Part shown: positions 26,844 to 35,784 of the stretch, piece by piece | Layout: the number at the start of each line of letters is the position of its first letter | How positions within the stretch are numbered: the first letter of the stretch is position 1 | Assembly: GCF_051851555.1 (NCBI RefSeq) | Contig: NZ_JBPDVH010000007.1 | Span: 57,740-121,739 of the forward strand | Reading direction: 5' to 3' | Origin: Lonepinella sp051851555 | Lineage (GTDB): Bacteria > Pseudomonadota > Gammaproteobacteria > Enterobacterales > Pasteurellaceae | DNA: 64,000 nt | Notes under the pieces: model-generated | What the model was told of the DNA's origin: nothing | The model's input: only the letters and a program-made list of their open reading frames with translations | Databases searched by the model: none | Program-made: the position numbers and the translations under genes

Positions 26844-26866
26844 AATATGTCCTTACGTTTGATAAA

Positions 26867-26882
26867 ACGGAAACGGTTACAT
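26867..26882. promoter_or_regulatory. GalR/GalS-type operator, inner (galT leader)
   Basis: ACGGAAACGGTTACAT matches 13 of 16 positions of GTGNAANCGNTTNCAC, including the central CG. It lies just downstream of the galT transcription start predicted from the CRP site and -10 box, that is, roughly +6 to +21. Confidence 0.7.
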
Positions 26883-26894
26883 TTAACTGGGTAT

Positions 26895-26936
26895 AAGATA
26901 GCAGATTTTTTGAAATAATCTGTGACGTAGATCATA
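26895..26936 (-). promoter_or_regulatory. galTKM promoter: CRP site and -10
   Basis: TGTGACGTAGATCATA (26921-26936) matches TGTGA-N6-TCACA at 9 of 10 positions. On the minus strand a -10 TATCTT (26895-26900) follows so that the CRP site is centred near -41, the class II position. There is no good -35, as expected for a CRP-dependent promoter. mglB has the same design. Confidence 0.75.
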
Positions 26937-26994
26937 TTTTTGAAAAAAACTTGAAAAATTTATTGTATTTTTGGGTTGAAATGACAAAAATGAA

Positions 26995-27010
26995 GTGGTA
27001 ACGTTTTCAT
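26995..27010. promoter_or_regulatory. GalR/GalS-type operator, outer
   Basis: GTGGTAACGTTTTCAT matches 14 of 16 positions of GTGNAANCGNTTNCAC. Its centre is about 128 bases from the inner operator, a spacing that would allow DNA looping over the galT promoter as in E. coli gal. A plus-strand TATCTT at 27015-27020 just beyond it could be the galR -10, giving autoregulation. Confidence 0.75.
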
Positions 27011-27047
27011 TATGTATCTTTGAATGTGGGGCGGAATGTAGGGCTAA

Positions 27048-27115
27048 ATGTAGGGGCGTATTGCATACGCCCAAAACAGATCGAGCATAAGGGCGTATGC
27101 AATACGCCCCTACAT
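27048..27115. repeat. palindromic repeat element (family B) in the galR leader
   Basis: A perfect 25-base inverted repeat: ATGTAGGGGCGTATTGCATA...(27048-27072) and its complement (27091-27115) with an 18-base centre. Each arm itself contains a small GGGCGTA/TACGCCC hairpin. Related copies are at 49531-49598 (inside hrpA) and, as a single arm, at 19218-19244. It ends 23 bases before the galR start. Confidence 0.88.
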
Positions 27116-27138
27116 CATTGTTATATTGGGAGAAAAGT

Positions 27139-28143
27139 ATGATTACCATTCGTGATGTGGCCAAACAAGCAGGCGTGTCTGTGGCGACGGTTTCTCGGGT
27201 ATTAAACAACGCCTCTTGCAGTGAAACCGCTCGCCTTGCGGTAGAAAGTGCGGTGCAAAATTTGGGTTATTCGCCTAATGCCAATGCACAAGCCTTGGCC
27301 TTACAGAATACCGATACACTCGGTGTGGTGGTAACGGATGTCTCTGATCCGTTTTTTGCGATTTTAGTCAAAGCGGTAGATCAGGTTGCCTATGAATACG
27401 GTAAAACCATGTTAATCGGCATGGGCTATCATCAAGCAGAACGAGAACGCCGAGCCATTGAAACCCTTTTGCGTAAACGTTGTAGCTGTTTAGTCGTACA
27501 TTCTAAAGGGTTGAGCGACCAAGAACTTATTACCTACTTAGAACAAGTCCCTGGCATGGTGATCATTAACCGCTGTATTGCCGGTTATGAACACCGTTGC
27601 GTCAGTTTGGATAACCAACGTGGCACCTTTTTAGGTACAGAATTATTAATAAAATTGGGACATCGTAAAATTGGTTATATCGGTTCAAACCATCAAATTA
27701 ATGATGAACGAGAAAGAAAACAAGGCTATTTAACCGCACTTCAACAATATCATTTACCCTTAATTGAAAATACTAGCGTACAAAATAGCCCTGATTTTGA
27801 GGGAGGTGAAGCGGCAATGGTGGATTTATTGAGCTATCATTCAGATTTAACCGCCGTGGTGGCTTACAATGATAGTATGGCAGCGGGAGCATTATCCGTG
27901 CTAACGGAAAATAATATCCATGTACCACGTCAATTTTCCTTAATCGGGTTTGATGATATGCCGATTGCAAGCCATTTGGTGCCAAAACTTTCAACTATCC
28001 GCTATCCTATTGATTTAATGGCAACTTATGCGTCTAAATTAGCATTGAGTTTGGTTAATGAAAAAATTGATACCCCAATTCATACCCAATTTAACCCAAC
28101 ATTGGTACGACGGTTTTCTACGGATAATTGTTATCCGCAATAA
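27139..28143 (+). CDS. galR: LacI-family galactose repressor (GalR/GalS type)
   Basis: A 334-residue regulator. The N-terminal helix-turn-helix MITIRDVAKQAGVSVATVS (start ATG at 27139 with GGGAG upstream) is followed by the hinge and a periplasmic-binding-protein-like domain (DTLGVVVTDVSDPFFAILVK, IINRCIAGYEHRCVSLDN, GFDDMPIASHLVPKLSTI). It lies between galTKM and mglBAC and should repress both through the operators listed. One protein probably covers the roles of E. coli GalR and GalS. Confidence 0.93.
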   Translation: MITIRDVAKQAGVSVATVSRVLNNASCSETARLAVESAVQNLGYSPNANAQALALQNTDTLGVVVTDVSDPFFAILVKAVDQVAYEYGKTMLIGMGYHQAERERRAIETLLRKRCSCLVVHSKGLSDQELITYLEQVPGMVIINRCIAGYEHRCVSLDNQRGTFLGTELLIKLGHRKIGYIGSNHQINDERERKQGYLTALQQYHLPLIENTSVQNSPDFEGGEAAMVDLLSYHSDLTAVVAYNDSMAAGALSVLTENNIHVPRQFSLIGFDDMPIASHLVPKLSTIRYPIDLMATYASKLALSLVNEKIDTPIHTQFNPTLVRRFSTDNCYPQ

Positions 28144-28148
28144 TTTTT

Positions 28149-28164
28149 TTGTAAACGCTTACAC
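28149..28164. promoter_or_regulatory. GalR/GalS-type operator upstream of mglB
   Basis: TTGTAAACGCTTACAC matches 15 of 16 positions of GTGNAANCGNTTNCAC. It lies 14 bases upstream of the CRP site, directly after the galR stop codon. Confidence 0.8.
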
Positions 28165-28177
28165 TTTTTTTCAAAAG

Positions 28178-28220
28178 TGTGAGAGAGATCACAGTATTGA
28201 GAAAAAAAATAGTGTATCTT
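28178..28220 (+). promoter_or_regulatory. mglBAC promoter: CRP site and -10
   Basis: TGTGAGAGAGATCACA (28178-28193) is a perfect CRP half-site pair. The -10 TATCTT (28215-28220) places the CRP centre at about -41.5. No -35 box is evident. Operator, CRP site and -10 are laid out as for galT, so the two operons should respond together to glucose depletion and galactose. Confidence 0.85.
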
Positions 28221-28309
28221 AGTCATATTACACAAGGTTGTTGTGTTTTATTTAAACAATTTTGCGGTAATTTCATCATTTTAGTTAATCAATTAATGAG
28301 GACATTGTT

Positions 28310-29302
28310 ATGAAAAAAGCAGTATTAAGTGCAGTCGCATTATCTATCGGTTTAGGCTTAGCAAGCAGTGCAGCACAAGCGGCTGACCGTATTGGTGTAA
28401 CCATTTACAAATATGATGACAATTTCATGGCGTTAATGCGTCAAGAAATTGCTAAAAATGCAGAACCACTCAAAGATGTTGAGTTGTTAATGAATGACTC
28501 GCAAAATGCCCAATCTATTCAAAACGACCAAGTGGATGTGTTAATTTCTAAAGGGGTGAAAGCCTTAGCCATTAACCTTGTTGACCCATCTGCCGCACCA
28601 ACCATTATCAAAAAAGCCCAAGGCGAAGATATTCCGGTGATTTTCTTTAACAAAGACCCAGGTGCCAAAGCCATTGGTAGCTATGACAAAGCCTATTATG
28701 TCGGTACCGATCCAAAAGAATCTGGTGAAATTCAAGCAGATTTGATTGCCAAACAATGGAAAGCCAATCCTGCCCTTGACTTAAATAAAGACGGCAAAAT
28801 TCAATATGTGTTATTGAAAGGTGAACCGGGCCACCCAGATGCAGAAGCACGTACGAAATATGTGGTGGAACAATTAAACAAACAAGGTATCGGCACTGAA
28901 CAATTATTTATTGATACCGGTATGTGGGATGCTGCATTGGCGAAAGATAAAACTGATGCGTGGCTTTCAAGTGGTAAAGCAAACGAAATTGAAGTGATCA
29001 TTTCTAACAATGACGGTATGGCAATGGGGGCATTAGAAGCGGTGAAAGCCCATGGTAAAAAATTACCAGTATTCGGTGTGGATGCCTTACCAGAAGTGTT
29101 GCAATTAATCAAAAAAGGCGAAGTCGCTGGTACGGTGTTAAATGACGGTGTTAACCAAGCTAAAGTGTTAGTGAAATTAGCAGATAACTTGGTCAAAGGT
29201 AAAGAACCAACAGAGGGTGCTGATTTTAAACTTGAAAACCGTGTAGTGCGCGTGCCTTATGTCGGTGTTGACAAAGACAACTTGGATAAATTCTTAAAAT
29301 AA
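28310..29302 (+). CDS. mglB: galactose/glucose-binding periplasmic protein
   Basis: Periplasmic substrate-binding component of the Mgl ABC transporter, 330 residues. The signal peptide ends SSAAQA before ADRIGVTIYKYDDNFM. Sugar-pocket and calcium-site regions are as in MglB: DLNKDGKIQYVLLKG and VISNNDGMAMGALEA. First gene of mglBAC, followed by a hairpin that should lower expression of mglA and mglC relative to mglB. Confidence 0.97.
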   Translation: MKKAVLSAVALSIGLGLASSAAQAADRIGVTIYKYDDNFMALMRQEIAKNAEPLKDVELLMNDSQNAQSIQNDQVDVLISKGVKALAINLVDPSAAPTIIKKAQGEDIPVIFFNKDPGAKAIGSYDKAYYVGTDPKESGEIQADLIAKQWKANPALDLNKDGKIQYVLLKGEPGHPDAEARTKYVVEQLNKQGIGTEQLFIDTGMWDAALAKDKTDAWLSSGKANEIEVIISNNDGMAMGALEAVKAHGKKLPVFGVDALPEVLQLIKKGEVAGTVLNDGVNQAKVLVKLADNLVKGKEPTEGADFKLENRVVRVPYVGVDKDNLDKFLK

Positions 29303-29317
29303 GTCTGTCTAATATTG

Positions 29318-29367
29318 AGGGCTTGTGAGAGCTATCATGGTGATTTTTTCACAAGCCCTGTTGTTTT
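29318..29367 (+). terminator. partial terminator between mglB and mglA
   Basis: An 11-bp stem AGGGCTTGTGA/TCACAAGCCCT (29318-29328, 29349-29359) followed by GTTGTTTTT. Placed after the binding-protein gene, it is a typical attenuating terminator that lets mglB be made in excess. Confidence 0.75.
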
Positions 29368-29391
29368 TAATGATTTAATTTGAGGTGAGAT

Positions 29392-30894
29392 ATGGCGACA
29401 CAAGAAGTGCTACTCACAATGACCAATGTTAGTAAATCTTTCCCTGGGGTAAAGGCGTTAGACGGTGCTAATCTGGCGGTCAAATCCCACTCTGTCCATG
29501 CCTTAATGGGGGAAAATGGAGCGGGAAAATCTACCCTATTGAAATGTTTATTCGGGATCTATGCCAAAGATGAGGGTGAAATTCTCTTCTTAGGCCAACC
29601 GGTTAATTTCAAAACATCAAAAGAAGCCCTTGAAAATGGGATTTCGATGGTGCATCAAGAATTAAATTTAGTGCGTCAACGCAGCGTGATGGATAACCTT
29701 TGGTTAGGCCGTTATCCATTAAAAGGCATGTTCGTGGATCATGCCAAAATGTACAACGAAACCAAAGCCATTTTTGATGAATTGGATATTGATATTGATC
29801 CCAAAGAAAAAGTAGCCAATTTATCCGTTTCTCAAATGCAGATGATTGAGATTGCGAAAGCGTTCTCTTATCATGCCAAGATCGTGATCATGGATGAACC
29901 GACCTCTTCCCTTTCTGAAAAAGAAGTGGAACACCTGTTTAAAATTATCCAAAAATTAAAAGATCGGGGCTGTGGCATTATTTATATTTCCCATAAAATG
30001 GATGAAATTTTCAAAATCTGTGATGAAATCACCATTTTACGTGATGGAAAATGGATTAATACCGTGCCAGTTAAAGGTGCGACTATGGACGGCATTGTGG
30101 CCATGATGGTTGGACGTGAATTAACCCAACGTTTCCCACCAAAAACCAATCAGCCAAAAGAAGTGATTTTACAAGTAGAACATTTAACTGCCAAAAATCA
30201 ACCCTCTATTCAAGATGTCAGCTTTGAATTACGCAAAGGTGAAATTTTGGGCGTGGCAGGTTTAGTGGGAGCGAAACGCACGGATATTGTGGAAACCATT
30301 TTCGGTGTACGTGAACAACAAAGCGGTACGGTAAAACTCAATGGAAAAATCGTACAAAATCGCACCGCACTTGATGCGATTAATAATGGTTTTGCCCTCG
30401 TTACCGAAGAACGCCGTTCTACAGGGATTTATGCTAACCTGAGTATTGAGTTCAACTCTTTGATTTCTAATATGAAATCCTATATCAGCAAATGGGGGTT
30501 ATTAAGCAATAAGAAAATGAGCAGTGATACCCAATGGGTGATTGATGCCATGAATGTGAAAACCCCGTCCCATAAAACCAATATTGGTTCCCTTTCGGGT
30601 GGTAACCAACAGAAAGTGGTAATTGGTCGTTGGTTGCTTACTCAACCAGATATTTTAATGCTCGATGAACCCACTAGAGGGATTGACGTAGGAGCGAAAT
30701 TTGAGATTTACCAGCTCATTATGCAGCTTGCTCAAAAAGACAAAGGCATCATTATGATATCCTCTGAAATGCCAGAATTGCTCGGGGTAACCGACCGTAT
30801 TTTGGTCATGAGTAATGGCAAAGTGGCCGGTATTGTAGAAACAAGTAAAACGTCGCAACAAGAAATTTTACAACTTGCGGCGAAATATTTATAA
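29392..30894 (+). CDS. mglA: galactose/methyl galactoside ABC transporter ATPase
   Basis: A 500-residue double ATPase. The first half has an intact Walker A GENGAGKST, signature LSVSQMQM and Walker B IVIMDEPTSSL. The second half has the degenerate Walker A GLVGAKRTD usual for sugar-importer ATPases, and signature LSGGNQQKV with DEPTRGID. GAGG lies six bases before the ATG. Confidence 0.97.
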   Translation: MATQEVLLTMTNVSKSFPGVKALDGANLAVKSHSVHALMGENGAGKSTLLKCLFGIYAKDEGEILFLGQPVNFKTSKEALENGISMVHQELNLVRQRSVMDNLWLGRYPLKGMFVDHAKMYNETKAIFDELDIDIDPKEKVANLSVSQMQMIEIAKAFSYHAKIVIMDEPTSSLSEKEVEHLFKIIQKLKDRGCGIIYISHKMDEIFKICDEITILRDGKWINTVPVKGATMDGIVAMMVGRELTQRFPPKTNQPKEVILQVEHLTAKNQPSIQDVSFELRKGEILGVAGLVGAKRTDIVETIFGVREQQSGTVKLNGKIVQNRTALDAINNGFALVTEERRSTGIYANLSIEFNSLISNMKSYISKWGLLSNKKMSSDTQWVIDAMNVKTPSHKTNIGSLSGGNQQKVVIGRWLLTQPDILMLDEPTRGIDVGAKFEIYQLIMQLAQKDKGIIMISSEMPELLGVTDRILVMSNGKVAGIVETSKTSQQEILQLAAKYL

Positions 30895-30917
30895 CCGATG
30901 TAAAAAGGAAGGTTGTT

Positions 30918-31925
30918 ATGGTTATCAAAGACAATAAAACGTGGGATTTTTTTAAACAAAATGCCATTTACTTTGTATTATTAATTTTGCTTTTAGTAAT
31001 TATTGCACAGGATCCAACTTTCTTGACGTTGCGAAATTTCAGTAACATTTTAACCCAATCCTCTGTACGGTTAATTATTGCACTGGGTATTGCCGGCTTG
31101 TTGGTGGTACAAGGGACTGACTTATCCGCTGGTCGTCAAGTGGGTTTAGCGGCGGTGGTTTCTGCCACCATGCTACAAGGTATGGATAATCTTAATCGGG
31201 TTTTCCCTGATTTACCTGAAATGCCCATTATTGCGGTTGTTTTGCTGGTTTGTGCCATCGGTGCATTAATTGGTTTGTTGAACGGTTTCGTGATTGCAGT
31301 ATTAAATGTAACGCCATTTATTGCCACCATGGGTACCATGATTATCGTCTATGGGATCAACTCGCTCTATTATGATGCGGTCGGTTCCTCACCGATTGCA
31401 GGCTTTACGGAAAGTTTCTCTGACTTCGCTCAAGGCTTTTTCCGACTTGGTTCGTTTAAACTCTCTTATATTACGATTTATGCCATTGTTGCCACGATTA
31501 TTATGTGGACACTTTGGAATAAAACCCGTTTTGGTAAAAACATCTTTGCGATTGGTGGCAACCCAGAAGCGGCAAAAGTATCAGGGGTCAATGTGGTGAC
31601 AAATTTATTAGTGATCTATACCCTTGCAGGTGCATTCTACGCTTTCGGCGGTATGCTTGAAGCAGGTCGTATCGGTTCTGCCACTAACAACCTTGGTTTT
31701 ATGTATGAAATGGACGCTATTGCGGCGTGCGTAGTCGGTGGTGTATCATTCGCTGGTGGTGTGGGTACCATTATCGGTGTGGTGACGGGGGTATTAATCT
31801 TTACCGTCATTAACTACGGTTTAACCTACATCGGAGTCAATCCTTACTGGCAATATATTATCAAAGGTTCGATTATTATTTTAGCGGTGGCCATTGATAG
31901 TTTGAAATATGCGAAGAAAAAATAG
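30918..31925 (+). CDS. mglC: galactose/methyl galactoside ABC transporter permease
   Basis: Integral membrane permease of 335 residues with about eight to ten hydrophobic segments. GTDLSAGRQVGLAAVVSA, GFVIAVLNVTPFIATMGTM and AIGGNPEAAKVSGVNV are characteristic of the MglC/RbsC family. It follows mglA by 23 bases and is followed by a terminator. Confidence 0.96.
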   Translation: MVIKDNKTWDFFKQNAIYFVLLILLLVIIAQDPTFLTLRNFSNILTQSSVRLIIALGIAGLLVVQGTDLSAGRQVGLAAVVSATMLQGMDNLNRVFPDLPEMPIIAVVLLVCAIGALIGLLNGFVIAVLNVTPFIATMGTMIIVYGINSLYYDAVGSSPIAGFTESFSDFAQGFFRLGSFKLSYITIYAIVATIIMWTLWNKTRFGKNIFAIGGNPEAAKVSGVNVVTNLLVIYTLAGAFYAFGGMLEAGRIGSATNNLGFMYEMDAIAACVVGGVSFAGGVGTIIGVVTGVLIFTVINYGLTYIGVNPYWQYIIKGSIIILAVAIDSLKYAKKK

Positions 31926-31949
31926 TGAAAAAAAGACCGCAGTTTAGCA

Positions 31950-31980
31950 AAATGGGGACGAATTATCGTCCCCATTTTTC
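31950..31980 (+). terminator. mglBAC terminator
   Basis: Perfect stem AAATGGGGACG/CGTCCCCATTT (31950-31960, 31967-31977) followed by TTC. An ACCGCAGTTT sequence, one base from an uptake signal, lies just upstream. It also separates mglC from the convergent transporter gene. Confidence 0.85.
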
Positions 31981-32000
31981 TTGATACGTTATACCTTGGA

Positions 32001-33323
32001 TTAATACGCTAACACTTCATCTAACGCCATATCTTTGGTTTCTTTAGAAAGCCATAATGCCACAAGCGTTAATGCGGAGTTGACGGCAAGATAAAGACCT
32101 ACTCCCAAAATTCCATAATTGGCATTAATCTGTACCGCAAAAGTGGCAGCTACCGTTGCACCGACAATAGAGGCAAAATTATAAGCCAAGGAAGAACCAG
32201 AATAACGCACTTCGGTTGGAAATAACTCTGGTAATAATGCCGCCATTGGACCAAAAGTAAAGCCCATTAATGCCATTCCTACCACTAAAAATGCAAAGAC
32301 GGTCCAAGGTGTGCCATTAGATAAGAACATTGGCATACATAAACCAAATACGATCATAGCAGAAGTGACATAAATCAAAAACTTACGACGACCGATTTTA
32401 TCCGCATAAATGCCTGAGATACTAGTGAAAATACCAAATACGATAGCACTTAATAACAACAAACCAGTAAACACATTCGGTTCAATTCCTAAGCCCATTG
32501 GATAGCCTGCGTCAGATAATTTGGCCGGACTTCTGGAATAAACTTGTGCAAAAGCGGTCATAATGTAGAACAACACATAGGTGGCCGTCATAATCAAAGT
32601 ACCTAAAATCAACGGTTTTAAGTGATGTCTAAATACCGCACTGACAGGTGCTTTTTGAATTTTTCCTTGTTGCTCAGTTTCACGGAACACTTGGCTTTCA
32701 TGCAAACTTAACCGCACATACAAGCCGATAACCACCATGACAATAGAAGAGATAAACGGAATACGCCATGCCCATTCCACCAAGGCTTGGTGTCCCCAAA
32801 GGTAACTCACCGTAAAGAACGCACTATTGGCTAAAAATAAACCGACCGGAGCACCTAATTGTGGGAATGTGCCGTACCAAGCACGTTTGCCATCCGGTGC
32901 ATTTTCTGTGGCCACTAAAGCAGCACCGCCCCACTCACCGCCTAAGCCAAGACCTTGGCCAATACGACATAAACAAAGCAATACAGGTGCCCAAATACCA
33001 ATGGACTCATAATTCGGCAAAAGACCAATCATAACGGTTGAACAGCCCATTAACAATAATGAAGCAACAAGGGTTTTCTTGCGACCAATTTTATCGCCGA
33101 AGTGACCAAATAACGCTGAACCAATAGGACGAGCAAAAAAGGCTAATGCTAAGGTTGAAAGGGAAAGTAATTCATTGGATAATGGGTCACCGCTGTGAAA
33201 GAATTGTGTATTAAAAACCAATACAGCGGCTGCTGCATAGATATAATAATCAAAAAATTCGATAGCCGTACCAACCATCGAAGCAATAGCCACTTTTCGT
33301 GGATCGTTTCTTAATGTTGTCAT
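32001..33323 (-). CDS. MFS metabolite:H+ symporter (YhjE-like)
   Basis: Twelve-segment transporter of the MHS subfamily, 440 residues, the same length as E. coli YhjE, which it resembles closely in SMVGTAIEFFDYYIYAAAAV, FGHFGDKIGRKKTLVASLLLMG, GLGLGGEWGGAALVATENAP and FPTEVRYSGSSLAYN. MHS members carry organic acids or osmolytes; the substrate cannot be told. The ATG at 33323 has GAGGA nine bases upstream; an ATG two codons earlier is too close to it. Confidence 0.88.
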   Translation of the reverse strand: MTTLRNDPRKVAIASMVGTAIEFFDYYIYAAAAVLVFNTQFFHSGDPLSNELLSLSTLALAFFARPIGSALFGHFGDKIGRKKTLVASLLLMGCSTVMIGLLPNYESIGIWAPVLLCLCRIGQGLGLGGEWGGAALVATENAPDGKRAWYGTFPQLGAPVGLFLANSAFFTVSYLWGHQALVEWAWRIPFISSIVMVVIGLYVRLSLHESQVFRETEQQGKIQKAPVSAVFRHHLKPLILGTLIMTATYVLFYIMTAFAQVYSRSPAKLSDAGYPMGLGIEPNVFTGLLLLSAIVFGIFTSISGIYADKIGRRKFLIYVTSAMIVFGLCMPMFLSNGTPWTVFAFLVVGMALMGFTFGPMAALLPELFPTEVRYSGSSLAYNFASIVGATVAATFAVQINANYGILGVGLYLAVNSALTLVALWLSKETKDMALDEVLAY

Positions 33324-33329
33324 AATCAT

Positions 33330-33589
33330 GATTCCTCAAAATAATAATGTGTAAAAATCTTAATCGTTTTAACGCCAATATGCAAAACATAGATAAGCTA
33401 AATATGCTAAAAATAACCGACAACACCGATAAAATAAGGAATATAACACTTAAAAATAGAACATATGCAATATATAAAACTAAAATAACAACAAAAACAC
33501 AGAAAAGCGAACTAAAAAAACAATCTTTTATAAAAATAATCACTTTTTTAACACTACGATTACTTTTGATTAAAATATCAGCATAAAAA
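33330..33589. other. AT-rich gap without convincing gene
   Basis: About 260 bases of very AT-rich DNA between the YhjE-like transporter and the zinc-ribbon gene terminator. Open frames on both strands here are low-complexity (Ile, Lys, Asn or Phe, Leu) and lack a ribosome-binding site. It presumably contains the transporter promoter. Confidence 0.6.
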
Positions 33590-33624
33590 ATAAAAAAACG
33601 GTGAAATTTGTTAAAATTCCACCG
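33590..33624 (-). terminator. terminator of rsuA-bcr-zinc-ribbon operon
   Basis: Stem CGGTGAAATTT/AAATTCCACCG (33599-33609, 33614-33624, one mismatch) followed on the minus strand by TTTTTTTATTTTTT. One arm extends into an ACCGCACTT uptake signal. Confidence 0.75.
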
Positions 33625-33660
33625 CACTTTGTCATTTAAACCGATTAAATTAGCTTGTTA

Positions 33661-33891
33661 TCAACCATTCCACCACGCTGCTCCCGCAATCACTAGCACA
33701 AACACCACCAACCAAAACAACTGCACTTTCACATTCTGGCGGTTTAATTGTTGATTATGCAAACGGCGTTGCTCGAGTTTTTGACGATAAATTTCCAAAT
33801 CTTCCTCTTTAAAAGAAAAGCCACAATGGGGACAAATTTCCACACTTTCACTGATTTTTCGCCGACATTCGGGACAACGTTGTAATGCCAT
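33661..33891 (-). CDS. small zinc-ribbon membrane protein
   Basis: A 76-residue protein with an N-terminal zinc ribbon (CPECRRKI then CPHCGFSF), a charged helical middle and one C-terminal membrane segment (LFWLVVFVLVIAGAAWW). Such tail-anchored zinc-ribbon proteins are common but of unknown role. Its ATG overlaps the bcr stop (TAATG), so it is translated with bcr. Confidence 0.85.
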   Translation of the reverse strand: MALQRCPECRRKISESVEICPHCGFSFKEEDLEIYRQKLEQRRLHNQQLNRQNVKVQLFWLVVFVLVIAGAAWWNG

Positions 33892-35090
33892 TATTGACGA
33901 CCTTGTAGGGTTTTATAAGTTAAAAAATAATAGGTTAACACGGCCACAATCACACAAGCGGCCATGGAAAATAACATCGGTTTCGCTGTATCTAATTTTA
34001 ATAATGCCACCAACGAACCGATTGTCGCACCCAAGCCAAAACGTACCGTTCCTGCAATGGAGTTTGCCGTGCCTGCCATATTCGGGAATTTACCCAAAAT
34101 AGACGCCATGGCATTGGAAGAAATCAAGGCATTTTGTCCGACAAAAATCGCCACACCAATCGCCATTGGCCAAAATCCGAGATCAAACACCGCCACTAAA
34201 ATCAACCACATGCCAGCAATAAATTGTACCAATAAACCGCCCTGTAATAATTTCTCTGCACCTAATTTATGCACCAAACGTCCATTTAAAAAGGATCCAA
34301 TCGTCATCACGCCAACGTTCAGCATAAAGAAATAACCAAAGTTTTCTACCGACACACCGTATAAATCAATATACACAATGGAGCCAAGGGTTAAGAACAC
34401 AAACATCCCACCAAAACCAAAGCCAGATGAAATCATATAACCCAACACTTCTTTTTGTTTCCAAATAGTCGCAAAATTACGTGCGATAATATTTAAGCGT
34501 AATGGGACACGATTTTCTTTTTTATGGGTTTCAGGTACCAAGAAAAATACCAGCGACACACTTAAAAATCCTGCCACGGCAATAATATAAAAAATCATGT
34601 GCCAGTTGAAATAGGTGACGATATATCCCCCTAAAATCGGTGCAATGAGCGGAGCGACCATCACGATTAACATAATTAATGACATCATTTTTGATAGCTC
34701 ATTTTTATCAAACAAATCACGCAACAATGCCCCCACTAACACCACGGGAGCCGCCCCAAAAAAGCCTTGCACAAAGCGAAGTGCGGTGAAATGTTGAATA
34801 GAATCCACCGCAGTTAAAGCAAGAGCGGAAAATGCCCCGACAATAATACCAAGCAAAATACTCGGCTTGCGTCCATAACTATCTCCAATCGGCCCCCAAA
34901 ATAACTGACCAATGGCCATGCCAAAGGTAAACAGCGTCAAGGTATAAGGCACTTGCTCGGCTTCCACGTTTAAATCTTGAGCAATATTTAAAAACGCTGG
35001 CAAATACATATCGATGCCCAACGGCGGTAACATGGATAAAATACCGAGCGTTAAAATAAAAAGCACACCGGCTTTATAAGGTTTACTCAT
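33891..35090 (-). CDS. bcr: Bcr/CflA-family multidrug efflux transporter
   Basis: A 399-residue MFS transporter with twelve predicted membrane segments. The Bcr/CflA signature is seen in LPPLGIDMYLPAFLNIAQDL and in the first loop GPIGDSYGRKPSILLG, plus RFVQGFFGAAPVVLVGALLRD. Bcr gives bicyclomycin resistance in E. coli; the substrate here is unproven. It overlaps rsuA by 8 bases; an rsuA-bcr pair is also found in H. influenzae. Confidence 0.9.
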   Translation of the reverse strand: MSKPYKAGVLFILTLGILSMLPPLGIDMYLPAFLNIAQDLNVEAEQVPYTLTLFTFGMAIGQLFWGPIGDSYGRKPSILLGIIVGAFSALALTAVDSIQHFTALRFVQGFFGAAPVVLVGALLRDLFDKNELSKMMSLIMLIVMVAPLIAPILGGYIVTYFNWHMIFYIIAVAGFLSVSLVFFLVPETHKKENRVPLRLNIIARNFATIWKQKEVLGYMISSGFGFGGMFVFLTLGSIVYIDLYGVSVENFGYFFMLNVGVMTIGSFLNGRLVHKLGAEKLLQGGLLVQFIAGMWLILVAVFDLGFWPMAIGVAIFVGQNALISSNAMASILGKFPNMAGTANSIAGTVRFGLGATIGSLVALLKLDTAKPMLFSMAACVIVAVLTYYFLTYKTLQGRQ

Positions 35091-35784
35091 GTATCACTCC
35101 TAAAATTTCCTGTTCGGTCAAGGCTCTAAATTCGCCCTCGGCTAAATCGTCATCTAAAATAATATTCCCCACTCGCCAACGGTGCAACCCCACCACTTTA
35201 TTCCCTAAGGCCGCAAACATGCGTTTGACCTGATGATAACGCCCCTCACTAATGGTTAAATTCACGTTGTAATCATCTAAAATCTCTAATTTGGCCGGTT
35301 TAGTCAGTTCTTTTTCAGCACGCAATAAAATCCCTTGTTCACAGGCTTGTTGATAATTGGCCTCCACGGGATCGGCAAGGGTGACTAAATAAGTTTTCTC
35401 ACAATGATGTTTCGGCGACGTAATACGGTGCGACCACTGCCCATCATCGGTCAATAACAGCAATCCTGTGGTATCCACATCCAACCGCCCTGCACTGTGC
35501 AATTTCCCTGCCAACGGATAATCAAAAAATTGATAAATGGTCGGATATTCTCCATCATCATTGGAACAAACCACATCTTGTGGCTTGTTAAACATAAAAT
35601 ATTGTTTCCCCTCCACCCATTCAAGACGTTCGCCATTAAACAAAATTTCATCTTGCGAGGACACTTTTCTTGCCCCACTTTTCTCAATTTCTCCATTAAT
35701 TTGCACCGCACTTTGTTTTAAGGCTTTGGTGGCTTGCGAGCGGGTTAGGCCGGTTTGTTCGGCTAAAAATTTATCTAATCTCAT
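35083..35784 (-). CDS. rsuA: 16S rRNA pseudouridine(516) synthase RsuA
   Basis: A 233-residue pseudouridine synthase. N-terminal S4 RNA-binding domain (MRLDKFLAEQTGLTRSQATK), catalytic Asp in SAGRLDVDTTGLLLLT, and the C-terminal EGRYHQVKRMFAALGNKVVGL motif of the RsuA family. It makes Psi516 in 16S rRNA. First gene of a three-gene operon with bcr and the zinc-ribbon gene. Confidence 0.95.
   Translation of the reverse strand: MRLDKFLAEQTGLTRSQATKALKQSAVQINGEIEKSGARKVSSQDEILFNGERLEWVEGKQYFMFNKPQDVVCSNDDGEYPTIYQFFDYPLAGKLHSAGRLDVDTTGLLLLTDDGQWSHRITSPKHHCEKTYLVTLADPVEANYQQACEQGILLRAEKELTKPAKLEILDDYNVNLTISEGRYHQVKRMFAALGNKVVGLHRWRVGNIILDDDLAEGEFRALTEQEILGVIHE

Noticed and set aside
28161..28180. 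ACACTTTT/AAAAGTGT hairpin after galR as a terminator
   Set aside because: It overlaps the operator and CRP site of mglB and has no T-run after it; better explained as part of the promoter region.
33347..33627. Open frames on both strands in the gap upstream of the YhjE-like transporter
   Set aside because: Low-complexity translations from AT-rich DNA, no ribosome-binding site, and overlap of the two strands.
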